A stretch of DNA of 37,565 nucleotides from Nitrosomonas mobilis. Lineage in GTDB: Bacteria; Pseudomonadota; Gammaproteobacteria; Burkholderiales; Nitrosomonadaceae. Shown piece by piece: positions 7,482 to 18,489 of the stretch. The position numbers and the translations under genes are program-made. The notes beneath the pieces are model-generated. The model did no database searches and had not been told where the DNA came from. It was given only the letters and a program-made list of their open reading frames with translations. Numbering within the stretch: the first letter of the stretch is position 1; every line of letters begins with the position of its first letter. The stretch spans positions 1 through 37,565 of the forward strand of contig NZ_FMWO01000031.1 in NCBI RefSeq assembly GCF_900103035.1, in the 5' to 3' direction.

Positions 7482-8871
7482 GGTCTATCCCAGCGTGTGT
7501 CTGACGGCCTGTTCCCGGTCGACCAGCAGCCTGTCCGGCCATCGTCAGAGCAAATTCGGTATCCTGCAGCGTAAACGGGGAATCCTCCGATAACGGTTTG
7601 AAGATGCGATGCAGCAGATAGCGGGAATTCGCCGCATGCAGATCCTCAGGTACCTTCTGGCCATTGGTGACGTAATGCAGCTTCAGTTTGCGGCGAATGA
7701 CCGCATCCAGTACCGTGCCCAGGCCAGCAGCCTCATCCATCTTGGTAATAATGCAACCATGGATACCATGTTGCTGGTAGGCGGAAATGACCTCATCCAA
7801 TGTGCCGCCATTACTGGTAGCGTTCAGCAGCAACAGGTGTTTGATGGTCGTGCCGCACTGACTCATCATCGCAATTTGTTCGGCCAGCATCTGATCACGC
7901 TGGCTCATGCCAACGGTATCGATCAGTACCATATGTTTACCGCGTAATTCGTGCAGCATCAATTGCAAATCATCAATGTCCTTGATGCTGCGTACCGGTA
8001 CGCCCAGCAATTTGCCGTAGATACGCAACTGCTCATGCCCACCGATACGGTAACTATCCGTTGTCAGCAATGCCACCTTATCCGCACCATGTCGGATGAC
8101 GGCACGTGCTGCCAGTTTTGCGGTGGTTGTGGTTTTACCGACGCCGGTCGGCCCAATCAACGTATAAATACCACCCTGCTCAATCATTTCATCGCTGTCT
8201 GCCGTACGCAGGTTCAGTGTCAAGAGTGTGATAGTTTTTTTCAACCCCTGCTCAAAATTGGCATCAATCTGTAATTTATCGAGCAGGTGTCTTGCCAATA
8301 ACGGGCTAAATCCGGCATTCAGCAACGTGCGCAATACTTTCATGCTGTCAGGATGTGTCTGTGAAAACTGGCTCCACCCGACGCTTGCCAGTTGATCTTC
8401 CATCAGTTGCCGCATCGCCTGAATTTCCTGAATGATATTCTGGTTGACGTTATCTGCTCTGGCCGGATCGGGTGCCTTGGGAATAGGAATAGCCTGTGTA
8501 TCAGGGACTCTGGATGGCCTGGTTGTTTCTGAAGTCGCTGCGATTTCCGGTGCTGATGTCACTGCAGGAACGCCGCTTGCCACCGGTTGTGCTTTTTTGG
8601 ATTGAATATTTTCTGATGGTGCAGGTGGCGCAACCGGTGGAGCGGCTGGCACCGAAGCACGCAAAGCTGCTGAGTGTTGATTGGCTGCTGACACTTCCGC
8701 TTGCCTGGATTTATCCGCAAGACTCGCTATTTCGTCGCTTGCCAGGGCCATGATCTCTATACCCCCCGGCACGGCTTTGTTGGACAAAATTACCGCATCG
8801 GCGCCCAGCTCTTCCTTGACCTTACGCAAGGCTTCGCGCGAATTGACCGCCAGGAATCTTCTCACTTTCAT
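7474..8871 (-). CDS. flhF: FlhF SRP-type GTPase, flagellar placement factor
   Basis: FlhF is a third member of the SRP GTPase family with Ffh and FtsY and recruits the first flagellar components to the pole. The 465-residue protein opens with MKVRRFLAVNSREALRKVKE. A long low-complexity Ala/Pro-rich basic linker (about residues 60-145) comes before the N and G domains. GTPase motifs are complete: LIGPTGVGKTTTTAKL (P-loop, 238-253), TDSYRIGGHEQLRIY, VLIDTVGMSQRD and ITKMDEAAGLG. The start shares 4 bases with the flhA stop. FlhF with FlhG implies a controlled, usually polar, flagellation pattern. Confidence 0.97.
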   Translation of the reverse strand: MKVRRFLAVNSREALRKVKEELGADAVILSNKAVPGGIEIMALASDEIASLADKSRQAEVSAANQHSAALRASVPAAPPVAPPAPSENIQSKKAQPVASGVPAVTSAPEIAATSETTRPSRVPDTQAIPIPKAPDPARADNVNQNIIQEIQAMRQLMEDQLASVGWSQFSQTHPDSMKVLRTLLNAGFSPLLARHLLDKLQIDANFEQGLKKTITLLTLNLRTADSDEMIEQGGIYTLIGPTGVGKTTTTAKLAARAVIRHGADKVALLTTDSYRIGGHEQLRIYGKLLGVPVRSIKDIDDLQLMLHELRGKHMVLIDTVGMSQRDQMLAEQIAMMSQCGTTIKHLLLLNATSNGGTLDEVISAYQQHGIHGCIITKMDEAAGLGTVLDAVIRRKLKLHYVTNGQKVPEDLHAANSRYLLHRIFKPLSEDSPFTLQDTEFALTMAGQAAGRPGTGRQTHAGIDHD

Positions 8872-10955
8872 TTTTTGTTACCTCCAACGATGGAAACGAA
8901 TTTGATTTTTCTGCTATCCGGTATTTCGGAATGTGCAAGTACACGCAACTGAGGTAAGGAGCGACGCAGGAAACGTGCCAGCAGCAATCGGATGCCATCC
9001 GACACCACCAGCACCGCCGGCAGACCCAAACTTTCGAGGCGCCTGATTTCACTGCTGGTATCGCGTATTAGCGAATCAGCCAGACCGGGCTCGATACCAC
9101 CATCTGCCATGGGATTGGATTGCACCACCTGGGTCAGAATATCTTCAAGCTCCGGATGCAGACGCATTACCTGCAATTCGGCGCCAGACGGAAAACATTG
9201 CTCTGTGATCGAACGCCCCAGCGCCAACCTGACCTGCGCCATCAATTCGGTAATTTCCTGGGTGCGCCCGGCATGCTCGGTCAAGGTGTCAATGATGGTG
9301 CGCATATCGCGGATGTGCACCCCTTCTTCCAGAAGGTATTGCAACACTTTCTGCACGCTGGCCAATGGCAGCAATTTTGGTATCAGATCGTCGGTCAGTT
9401 TTGGCACGTCCTTGTTTAGATGATCGAGTAGTTTCTGCAGCTCCTCTCTTCCCAGCAATTCAGCAGCATGACTGCGCAGCAAGTGGTTGAGATGCGTTGT
9501 CACCACGGTGCTGGTATCTACCACGGTATAGCCACCAACCTGTGCCTGCTCACGTTGCCCGGCATCGATCCACACCGCCGGCAGCCCAAAGGCTGGATCC
9601 TCGGTAACGTTCCCCGGCAGCGCCATCGTCACCTGACCGGGGTTGATTGCCAGATACATGCCGTTATAAGCTTCTCCCTGGCCGATGACCGAGCCTTTCA
9701 TCGTGATACGGTATGCATTGGGGCGTAGTTCGAGGTTGTCACGAATATGCACAACTGGCGGCAAATAGCCGATTTCCTGTGCGAATTTTTTGCGAATACT
9801 GCTGATGCGTCGCAGCAGATCCCCCTGTTGCGCTTTGTCTACCAGCGGAATGAGGCGATAGCCAACTTCCAGTCCGATCGTATCCACCTGGGTGACATCA
9901 TTCCAACTGGCATCCTGCGACTCAATCACAGCGGGAGCTTCTGCTTCACCCGTTCTGGCTTCCCCCTGCACAGACTGATGTGCCCGCAAGTATGCAATAG
10001 AGCCGATTACTCCCGCCAGCAATAAAAACACCAGATTGGGCATTCCTGGCACCAGGCCGAGTCCACCGATAATGCCCGCCGTCACCCACAGCACTTGCGG
10101 ACGTGAAAATAGCTGGCCGATAACCTGTTGACCGAGATCTTCATTAGTGCTCACGCGGCTCACCACCAGACCCGCAGCGGTCGAAATGATCAGTGCCGGA
10201 ATCTGCCCCACCAGACCATCGCCAATCGTCAGCAGCGTATAGTTTCTAGCAGCATCAGCAAGTGCCAGCTCATGCTGCATCACTCCCACTATCAGGCCAC
10301 CGATAATAGTAATCAGCATGATCAGAATACCGGCTACCGCATCGCCGCGTACGAACTTGCTCGCGCCATCCATTGACCCGAAAAAATCAGCTTCCTGAGA
10401 AATCTGCTCACGTCGCTTACGCGCATCTTCCTCACCAATCAGGCCCGCATTGAGATCGGCATCTATAGCCATTTGCTTGCCCGGCATGGCATCCAGTGTA
10501 AAGCGCGCACTGACCTCGGCAATACGTCCGGCACCCTTGGTGATGACCACGAAATTAATGACCACCAGAATAATGAAGACGACCAATCCCACCGCATAAT
10601 TGCCACCCACCAGAAAATGACCGAATGCCTCGATTACCTTGCCGGCGGCATCCGGGCCGGTATGGCCGTTCAACAGCACCACGCGCGTTGATGCCACATT
10701 GAGCGACAAACGCAGCAAGGTAGTAATCAACAGAATTGTTGGAAAAACTGAAAAATCAAGCGCATGCCGTGAATACAGGCTGACCAGCAGTACAATGATC
10801 GCCAGTGCGATATTGAAGGTGAACAGCACATCCAGCACAAACGGGGGCAATGGCAGTACCATCATTGCGAGGATCATGATGATCAAAAGTGGCCCCGCAA
10901 GGCTTTGCAGCTGGTTGCCTTGCAGTAAGGTTGTCAGTGACAGGGATTGGCTCAT
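8868..10955 (-). CDS. flhA: FlhA flagellar type III export gate protein
   Basis: FlhA forms the nonameric ring of the flagellar export gate and couples proton flow to substrate export. The 695-residue length is typical. The N-terminal ~320 residues hold about eight transmembrane segments, with the FHIPEP-family loop between them (KGAGRIAEVSARFTLDAMPGKQMAIDADLN...ISQEADFFGSMDGASKFVRGDA). The rest is the cytosolic substrate- and chaperone-binding domain. It lies 44 bp downstream of flhB and overlaps flhF by 4 bases. Confidence 0.98.
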   Translation of the reverse strand: MSQSLSLTTLLQGNQLQSLAGPLLIIMILAMMVLPLPPFVLDVLFTFNIALAIIVLLVSLYSRHALDFSVFPTILLITTLLRLSLNVASTRVVLLNGHTGPDAAGKVIEAFGHFLVGGNYAVGLVVFIILVVINFVVITKGAGRIAEVSARFTLDAMPGKQMAIDADLNAGLIGEEDARKRREQISQEADFFGSMDGASKFVRGDAVAGILIMLITIIGGLIVGVMQHELALADAARNYTLLTIGDGLVGQIPALIISTAAGLVVSRVSTNEDLGQQVIGQLFSRPQVLWVTAGIIGGLGLVPGMPNLVFLLLAGVIGSIAYLRAHQSVQGEARTGEAEAPAVIESQDASWNDVTQVDTIGLEVGYRLIPLVDKAQQGDLLRRISSIRKKFAQEIGYLPPVVHIRDNLELRPNAYRITMKGSVIGQGEAYNGMYLAINPGQVTMALPGNVTEDPAFGLPAVWIDAGQREQAQVGGYTVVDTSTVVTTHLNHLLRSHAAELLGREELQKLLDHLNKDVPKLTDDLIPKLLPLASVQKVLQYLLEEGVHIRDMRTIIDTLTEHAGRTQEITELMAQVRLALGRSITEQCFPSGAELQVMRLHPELEDILTQVVQSNPMADGGIEPGLADSLIRDTSSEIRRLESLGLPAVLVVSDGIRLLLARFLRRSLPQLRVLAHSEIPDSRKIKFVSIVGGNKK

Positions 10956-10999
10956 TTCATGCTCAATTCAGTTGATAGGCTCAAATAGGTAATATATTT

Positions 11000-12133
11000 T
11001 CAGGCTGGTTGATCCAGTTCATCCGGCACCATGATTTCTGGCAGTTTTGGAGGATTTACGCCGCCATAATTCTGATATCGCCGTAACTGGAAAACATAGG
11101 CGAGTACATGTGCCACTGCTGTATAAAGTTTCTCAGGTATCTCAACTTCCAGTTCCACATGGTGATAGAGTGCCCGCGCCAGTGGCGGCACTTCCAGTAC
11201 AGGAATATGGTGCTCCGCCGCCACTTCGCGAATACGCGCCGCAAGCAGATGCACGCCCTTTGCCACCACCTTCGGTGCCTGCATCGAGCGATCCTGATAT
11301 TTCAACGCTACCGCGTAATGAGTCGGATTCGTCACCACCACATCCGCCTTGGGCAGCTCTGCCATCATGCGACGGCGTGCTGCTTCCCTCTGCAAGCCGC
11401 GAATACGCGCCTTGACCTGCGGATCACCCTCATCTTCTTTGGATTCTTTGCGCAACTCCTCTTTCGACATCTTCAACTGACGTGCGTGATTCCATAACTG
11501 GTAGGGCACATCGATCAGCACTATCAGGAGCATGGCGGCAACAACCAGCGTAAATATCAGTACCATCAGTTCACCCATAGCGGCCAGCCCCAGATTCAAC
11601 GGCATGCTGATCTGATTAAATGCCTGCTCCTTGAACTGCCACATCACCATCGCTGCTACGCCGCCAATCACCAACGCCTTGGCAATTGCCTTGAACAATT
11701 CGATTACACCACCTACCGAAAAGGTGCGCTGGAGCCACTTGGTAGGATTAAGACGTTTGATGTCCGGTACCAGCGCCTTAGCGCTGAACAACCATCCGCT
11801 CAGCAGCATCGGCGCAACCAGTGCCACGAGTGCCAGCCAGGCAAATAACGGCGCAATTGCCAGCAGCCCTTCCAGCGTCACTTGTAGTAGCCGCGGCAAT
11901 AGCAATGCCTGATCATGAGCCAGTTCCCGCTCCAACTGCAGCCCGTTTCTCAGCATGGCAACCAGTTTGTGCATAATGGTCGAGCCAATAAACCATAAGC
12001 TTCCCGCGGCAGCCATCAGTACTGTAAAAGTGGTCAGTTCCTGTGAGCGCGCAACCTGCCCCTCCTCGCGCGCTTTTTCAAGCCGCTTGGGGGACGCCGG
12101 TTCAGTTTTTTCCAGATCGCTATCTTCTGCCAT
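11000..12133 (-). CDS. flhB: FlhB flagellar export switch protein
   Basis: FlhB sits in the export gate and switches specificity from hook to filament substrates after self-cleavage. I start it at the ATG at 12133 (MAEDSDLEKTEPASPKRLEK), preceded by AGGAG, not at the in-frame ATG at 12214, which has neither a ribosome site nor family homology. This gives 377 residues, the usual size. Four hydrophobic segments occupy about residues 33-210. The auto-cleavage motif NPTH is at residues 269-272, the same numbering as in E. coli FlhB. It is the first gene of the leftward flagellar operon; a short inverted repeat lies about 90 bp upstream. Confidence 0.97.
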   Translation of the reverse strand: MAEDSDLEKTEPASPKRLEKAREEGQVARSQELTTFTVLMAAAGSLWFIGSTIMHKLVAMLRNGLQLERELAHDQALLLPRLLQVTLEGLLAIAPLFAWLALVALVAPMLLSGWLFSAKALVPDIKRLNPTKWLQRTFSVGGVIELFKAIAKALVIGGVAAMVMWQFKEQAFNQISMPLNLGLAAMGELMVLIFTLVVAAMLLIVLIDVPYQLWNHARQLKMSKEELRKESKEDEGDPQVKARIRGLQREAARRRMMAELPKADVVVTNPTHYAVALKYQDRSMQAPKVVAKGVHLLAARIREVAAEHHIPVLEVPPLARALYHHVELEVEIPEKLYTAVAHVLAYVFQLRRYQNYGGVNPPKLPEIMVPDELDQPA

Positions 12134-12219
12134 ATCAGACTCCTGTTGATGTGACAGGATTATCCAGCTGGTTACCCGCAATCGATCACAGGAACAGGCA
12201 AGGATTTTGCCCATTAATC

Positions 12220-12240
12220 CCTGTCATCCGGATTGACAGG
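12220..12240. promoter_or_regulatory. Inverted repeat CCTGTCA-N7-TGACAGG between flhB and the rhodanese gene
   Basis: The arms are perfect 7-mers around TCCGGAT. TGACAGG recurs on the plus strand at 12313-12319 and near 12153-12159, all within the 259-bp divergent spacer between flhB and the rhodanese-like gene. It could be an operator for a regulator controlling either direction. No consensus I know fits firmly, so the role is an inference. Confidence 0.3.
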
Positions 12241-12392
12241 TAGCGACATTGATTGCTGGATTCGGCAGACAAAACGTGCGATTCGTTGTAGAAAAGCAGG
12301 AACGAAACGGGTTGACAGGCTGGCGATATACTGCAATCCCCAGAAGGAGATTTGCTACTATAATAATTTTGAATAATAAGGAGAGAGGAGCG

Positions 12393-12848
12393 ATGGAAAC
12401 AGTTGATGAAATTTTGCCACGGGCGCAGCAACGTGCAGAAGAGATGGGGCTGGCTTATGAGGGCGCATTGTTGCCAGTAGAAGCGCAGGCAGTGTTAACT
12501 TCATTACCACAGCAGGCCAGGCTGGTGGATGTCCGCTGCAAGGCGGAGCTGGACTGGGTTGGACGCATACCGGGAGCAATCGAGGTGGAATTACGTACTT
12601 ATCCGGGCATGCAGCCCAACCCGGATTTTGTGGAGCAGCTTACACAGCAGGTAGCAGATGATGCGGTTTTGCTGTTCATTTGCCGCAGCGGTGGCCGCTC
12701 CGATCATGCTGCCACTCTCATGCAGCAGAACGGTTTTGTTAATTGCTACAACGTGCTGGAAGGTTTTGAGGGTGACAAGGATGAAACCGGCCATCGCGGT
12801 CGGCAGGGCGGTTGGAAAGCAGCCGGCCTGCCTTGGGTACAAAGCTGA
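12393..12848 (+). CDS. Rhodanese-like domain protein
   Basis: Rhodanese domains carry sulfur as a cysteine persulfide or bind thiol/oxyanion substrates. The 151-residue single-domain protein has the active loop CRSGGRS with Cys97, preceded by LFICRSG, and a conserved LVDVRCKAELDWVGRIPGAIEV segment. The ATG at 12393 follows AAGGAGAGAGGAG at a good distance, so the longer in-frame start at 12249 is rejected. There is no signal peptide, so it should be cytosolic. It converges on uppP with a 14-bp gap. The physiological sulfur acceptor is unknown. Confidence 0.88.
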   Translation: METVDEILPRAQQRAEEMGLAYEGALLPVEAQAVLTSLPQQARLVDVRCKAELDWVGRIPGAIEVELRTYPGMQPNPDFVEQLTQQVADDAVLLFICRSGGRSDHAATLMQQNGFVNCYNVLEGFEGDKDETGHRGRQGGWKAAGLPWVQS

Positions 12849-12862
12849 TTTTTGCGGCCTGA

Positions 12863-13681
12863 TTACTCAGACCAGTCGATCATGCCAGTATATGCAGTCA
12901 ACAGGATCAGCAGCCCAAAGCCGATCCGGTACCAGGCGAACAGGGTGAAGTCGTGGTGACTGATGTAACGCATCAGCCCACGAATGGCGATCAATGCGCT
13001 GATGAAAGCTGCTAGCGACCCCACCATGAACATGGCCAGGTCATCGAGATACACAAATTCCTGATGACGATAGAGGTCGTAGAAAGTAGCGGCGAACATG
13101 ATGGGAATCGCCAGGAAAAACGAGAATTCAGCAGCAGTTTTGCGCGACAGACCGAACAGCAGTCCACCGATGATGGTTGCGCCCGAGCGGGATGTACCGG
13201 GAATCAGCGCAAGGCACTGAGCGCAACCGATCTTGAGCGCATGCTTCCAGTCCATGTCATCCACGCTTTCGACATCAACCACATGTTCGCGACGCTCGGC
13301 CCACAGGATCACGATACCGCCGACGATCAGCGCGATTGCCACAGGGAGGGGATGAAACAAGTAGTATTTGATAGTCTTGATGAACAGTAGCCCCAGTATC
13401 GCTGCGGGCAGGAAAGCAATGAGCAGGTTGAATATGAATCGATTGGCTTGCTTGCCGCCCAGCCCATTCATCACGCCAATCAGCCGTTCACGGTATTCCC
13501 AGCATACCGCCAGAATCGCGCCCAGCTGAATCGAGACGGTGAATACCTTGGCCTTGTCATCGTTGAAATCCAGCAAGTCGCCTACTAGAATCAGATGGCC
13601 TGTAGAGGAGATCGGCAGAAACTCGGTCAGTCCTTCGACGATTCCCAGCAAGAGCGCCTTAAGCAGTATCGGCCAATCCAT
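12863..13681 (-). CDS. uppP: Undecaprenyl-diphosphatase
   Basis: UppP (BacA) removes a phosphate from undecaprenyl pyrophosphate at the inner membrane. This recycles the lipid carrier for peptidoglycan and polysaccharide synthesis, and overproduction gives bacitracin resistance in E. coli. The 272-residue hydrophobic protein has both family signatures: [15 protein letters not shown] near the N-terminus and [13 protein letters not shown] in the middle. I choose the ATG at 13681 ([18 protein letters not shown]). An ATG at 13729 would add 16 non-conserved residues. AAAGGA lies about 13 bases before 13681, so a TTG three codons upstream of this ATG is also possible. It follows thiC on the same strand after 70 bp. 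Confidence 0.95.
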   Translation of the reverse strand: MDWPILLKALLLGIVEGLTEFLPISSTGHLILVGDLLDFNDDKAKVFTVSIQLGAILAVCWEYRERLIGVMNGLGGKQANRFIFNLLIAFLPAAILGLLFIKTIKYYLFHPLPVAIALIVGGIVILWAERREHVVDVESVDDMDWKHALKIGCAQCLALIPGTSRSGATIIGGLLFGLSRKTAAEFSFFLAIPIMFAATFYDLYRHQEFVYLDDLAMFMVGSLAAFISALIAIRGLMRYISHHDFTLFAWYRIGFGLLILLTAYTGMIDWSE

Positions 13682-13751
13682 AGGCAGCAAATTTTCCTTT
13701 AAGTAAATATGGCTTCGCGCGAAGCACAAATAAAGTGCTCACAATCACACG

Positions 13752-15770
<2,019 letters not shown>

Positions 15771-15835
15771 AAGCTGTCAAGCTAATGGAATTATGGAATA
15801 ATTGCAAGTTTGATTCTTTTTACCGATAAAAATTG

Positions 15836-16501
15836 ATGATACCGATGATCAATATCGAGCAAACTCGTTTCAACATGGTCGAACAGCAGATTCGAACTTG
15901 GGATGTACTCGATCGAAAAATACTTGATTTGTTATACAAAACCAAGCGCGAGGAGTATGTTCCTGCTGCCTATCGCTCCATGGCGTTCATGGATATGGAA
16001 ATTCCACTGGAGCATGGCGCCGTGATGCTGACTCCCAAGATGGAAGCGCGTATCATACAGGAATTGCATATCAAAAAATCCGATAACATTTTAGAAATCG
16101 GTACCGGCACCGGCTATATGACAGCATTGCTGGCGCAGCTTGGCGCGCATGTCTATAGTGTAGAAATTGAATCTGCATTGCTGGCTGCCGCTAAAATAAA
16201 CCTGCAGGTGCATGACATACATAATGTGACCTTGAAACATGGCGATGGCGCAAAGGGCTGGCCTGCCCATGCACCTTACGATGTCATCGTATTGACTGCC
16301 TCGACCCCCGTTCTTCCTGACGCATTCAAGAATGACTTAGCGCCAGGTGGACGACTGTTTGCCATCGTCGGGGAAGAGCCTATCATGCAAGCGACATTGA
16401 TTAACTGTATTGCACCAGGTAAATTTCACTCAGCATTTTTGTTTGAAACCTGCACCGCTCCTCTGAAGAATGCAATACAAGTCGAGCAATTTCACTTTTA
16501 A
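15836..16501 (+). CDS. Protein-L-isoaspartate methyltransferase-like SAM-dependent enzyme
   Basis: This class I methyltransferase has the SAM-binding motif LEIGTGTGYMTALLAQLG, the following acidic VYSVEIE strand and a GDGAKGWPAHAPYDVIVLTAS block, all as in PCMT proteins. The N-terminus FNMVEQQIRTWDVLD matches the betaproteobacterial form often found beside tolC. The stretch where true PCMTs carry a QTISQP-type substrate motif reads GAVMLTPKMEARII, so isoaspartyl repair activity is doubtful. The start is uncertain: ATG 15836 or 15845 are possible and neither has a good ribosome site; TTG at 15833 is less likely. It diverges from thiC, and tolC follows after 250 bp. Confidence 0.8.
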   Translation: MIPMINIEQTRFNMVEQQIRTWDVLDRKILDLLYKTKREEYVPAAYRSMAFMDMEIPLEHGAVMLTPKMEARIIQELHIKKSDNILEIGTGTGYMTALLAQLGAHVYSVEIESALLAAAKINLQVHDIHNVTLKHGDGAKGWPAHAPYDVIVLTASTPVLPDAFKNDLAPGGRLFAIVGEEPIMQATLINCIAPGKFHSAFLFETCTAPLKNAIQVEQFHF

Positions 16502-16751
16502 CCGCAAAGCTTAGCTGCAGCCAAGATATTGCGCTGAGCATCGTAACTGAATTACAGATGGGTACCTCTAAAAATTCAGAGTTCTAAGCAAGACCGGGCG
16601 CGAATAAAAAATGTTAACGCAGTATATGATTGATATATAAAGAAATATTTTTTATGAGTAACGAAGTATTGTGATGAAATATGAGTTTTTGGAGATGCCC
16701 GGATAGCTCAGGTCTTTGAACTAATAACAAACGGAGTGCATTGGTTTAATC
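16502..16751. other. Spacer between the methyltransferase gene and tolC, with a tRNA-Phe-like 15-mer
   Basis: No reading frame of note is seen. Bases 16697-16711 (GCCCGGATAGCTCAG) equal the first 15 bases of the common bacterial tRNA-Phe, but the sequence after them does not continue as a tRNA. The tolC promoter should lie here; I cannot pick one with confidence. Confidence 0.4.
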
Positions 16752-18071
16752 ATGAAAAGCCTAGCCTGTTCTCCTTTCCTGCTACTTGTGTACCTGATTT
16801 CTTTCACTCAGGTACAGGCAGCGGATCTTTTGCAGATTTATCACGAAGCGCGGGAACATGATGCCCAATACGCTGCGGCGCGGGCTGCTTTTGTCGCGGC
16901 ACAGGAGCGTATTCCGCAAAGCAGGGCCGGATTGTTACCGGTTGTCAATTTTACTGGCTCAGCTCAGAATCAATATATTGATACCAACTTTGGTCCGGAA
17001 CGGTTGATCAAGAATCGTGGCATTGCCTTGACTGCGACACAACCACTTATTCGCATTGAAAATTTTATTGTTTATGAGCAATCAAAAAATGAGGTCAAGC
17101 AAGCGGACGCAGAATTTGTCCTTTCAGCACAAGACTTGATTCTGCGGACAGCACAAAATTATTTTGACGTAATGATGGCACAAATCAATCTTGATGTGGT
17201 TGAAACGCAAAAAAAAGCGATCAGCGAGCAACTGGAGCAGGCTAAACGAAATTTTGAGGTAGGCGTATCGACGATTGTGGATACGCATGAAGCGCAAGCG
17301 CGCTTTGATTTAGTCCTATCGCAGGAAATTGCAGCCAAAAATATGTTGGAAATTGCACGGCGCACCTTGCAAGGTCTGATTAACCGTTTTCCGCATGATC
17401 TGCAGGACACCAGCCTGGAAAAAATTATTGCTGATCCGTTATTGCAACCTGAAGGAGAAATGGAAGACTGGGTACAAAGCGCACAGGAAAGGAATTTTGC
17501 ACTCAAAATACAAAAAGTTGCATTCAATTTTGCCGAGCAGGAAATCAGGCGCAACAAGGCAGGGCATTATCCGACACTTGATCTGGTCGCACAGTACAGT
17601 AACCAGAAGGGTGTTGGTGGCGCATTTACTGGTCAGGGGATTGATCTTGTCAGTAAATCTGTTGGCTTGCAATTGAATGTACCAATTTTTGCTGGCTTGT
17701 CGGTGCAGTCCAAGGTCAGGGAGGCAATTGCCAACCGTGACAAGGCGCGTGAAGAACTGGAAAATACAAGGCGCATGACCGCCTTACAGGTACGCCAGCA
17801 ATATTTGAATGTCACTAATGGTATTGCACAAATCAGAGCGTTGCGACAGGCGTTGATTTCCAGCCGCAGTCAGCTGGATTCCACGTCACTTGGTCAGGAA
17901 GTCGGTGTCCGAACTGAAGTGGATGTTCTTAATGCACAACAGCAATATTTCTCAGCTCGCAGAGATCTTGCTCAATCTTACTATGATTATCTGATGGCCA
18001 GACTCCGGCTTCAGGCGGAAACCGGAAGTCTGGATGAAGAGGATATTCTTGAAATCAATGCACTCCTTTGA
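16752..18071 (+). CDS. tolC: TolC-family outer-membrane channel
   Basis: TolC-type proteins form trimeric outer-membrane/periplasmic tunnels used by type I secretion and tripartite efflux pumps. The 439-residue protein begins with a signal peptide (MKSLACSPFLLLVYLISFTQVQA, mature start ADLLQIYHEA). Two tandem OEP repeats follow, each with a long coiled-coil stretch (for example DVVETQKKAISEQLEQAKRN in the first and REELENTRRMTALQVRQQYL in the second). Length and sequence fit the 'type I secretion outer membrane protein, TolC' group. The ribosome site is weak: GGAG lies about 15 bases before the ATG. No adaptor or transporter gene is adjacent, so it may serve several pumps. Confidence 0.92.
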   Translation: MKSLACSPFLLLVYLISFTQVQAADLLQIYHEAREHDAQYAAARAAFVAAQERIPQSRAGLLPVVNFTGSAQNQYIDTNFGPERLIKNRGIALTATQPLIRIENFIVYEQSKNEVKQADAEFVLSAQDLILRTAQNYFDVMMAQINLDVVETQKKAISEQLEQAKRNFEVGVSTIVDTHEAQARFDLVLSQEIAAKNMLEIARRTLQGLINRFPHDLQDTSLEKIIADPLLQPEGEMEDWVQSAQERNFALKIQKVAFNFAEQEIRRNKAGHYPTLDLVAQYSNQKGVGGAFTGQGIDLVSKSVGLQLNVPIFAGLSVQSKVREAIANRDKAREELENTRRMTALQVRQQYLNVTNGIAQIRALRQALISSRSQLDSTSLGQEVGVRTEVDVLNAQQQYFSARRDLAQSYYDYLMARLRLQAETGSLDEEDILEINALL

Positions 18072-18145
18072 TGAGGAGTGCGAGTGGTGCTATTTCTGTA
18101 AGGCCTGTTCAATAGTTGAAATCAGCTGCGGATCGGAAGGTTTAG

Positions 18146-18346
18146 CAGATTGCACACCATGTCCAACAAACCTGGCAGGTCACCTATAGCGAACGCGAGA
18201 TCATCCAACTGTTGCACCGCTTGGGTTTCGTTTACAAAAAACCAAAACTGATTCCAGGTAAGGCCAATGCTGGGCAGCAACGGCTCAACATCAATGGTGT
18301 CATCGATTTCACCAGCTTCTGCACCCGGTTCAGGGCCACCATCTGA
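18146..18346 (+). pseudogene. IS630-family transposase fragment
   Basis: In one frame the plus strand reads ...HHVQQTWQVTYSEREIIQ, LLHRLGFVYKKPKLIPGKAN and then AGQQRLNINGVIDF before running into unrelated sequence and TGA at about 18346. The first part is the winged-helix region before the catalytic domain of IS630-type transposases. The GQQRLNINGVID part belongs about 60-100 residues further on in intact members, so there is an in-frame internal deletion. Start and C-terminal catalytic part are missing. Confidence 0.7.
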
Positions 18347-18399
18347 CCAATCTAGCAAGTTAATCGCAAAAACCTTCAAGCCATCGCCATATCGGAAGC

Positions 18400-18452
18400 T
18401 CTTTTACGCCAATCGTTGCACAGCATTTCACTCGCACTACTTAAGAAACGGG
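18400..18452 (+). repeat. Copy A of a diverged ~53-bp repeat (copy B at 36584-36637)
   Basis: The segment CTTTTACGCCAATCGTTGC... matches 36584-36637 at roughly 80 percent identity by eye. Several differences fall at synonymous positions of a shared frame (LRQSL-SISL-LLKK). Both copies abut transposase debris. The parent element is not identified. Confidence 0.5.
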
Positions 18453-18489
18453 TAGCCCTTTCGTAAAAAATGAGGTTTTCTGGCAGGCG

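Noticed and set aside
18122..18379. 85-codon acidic minus-strand ORF
   Set aside because: It is antisense to the IS630 fragment and has no recognisable features of its own.
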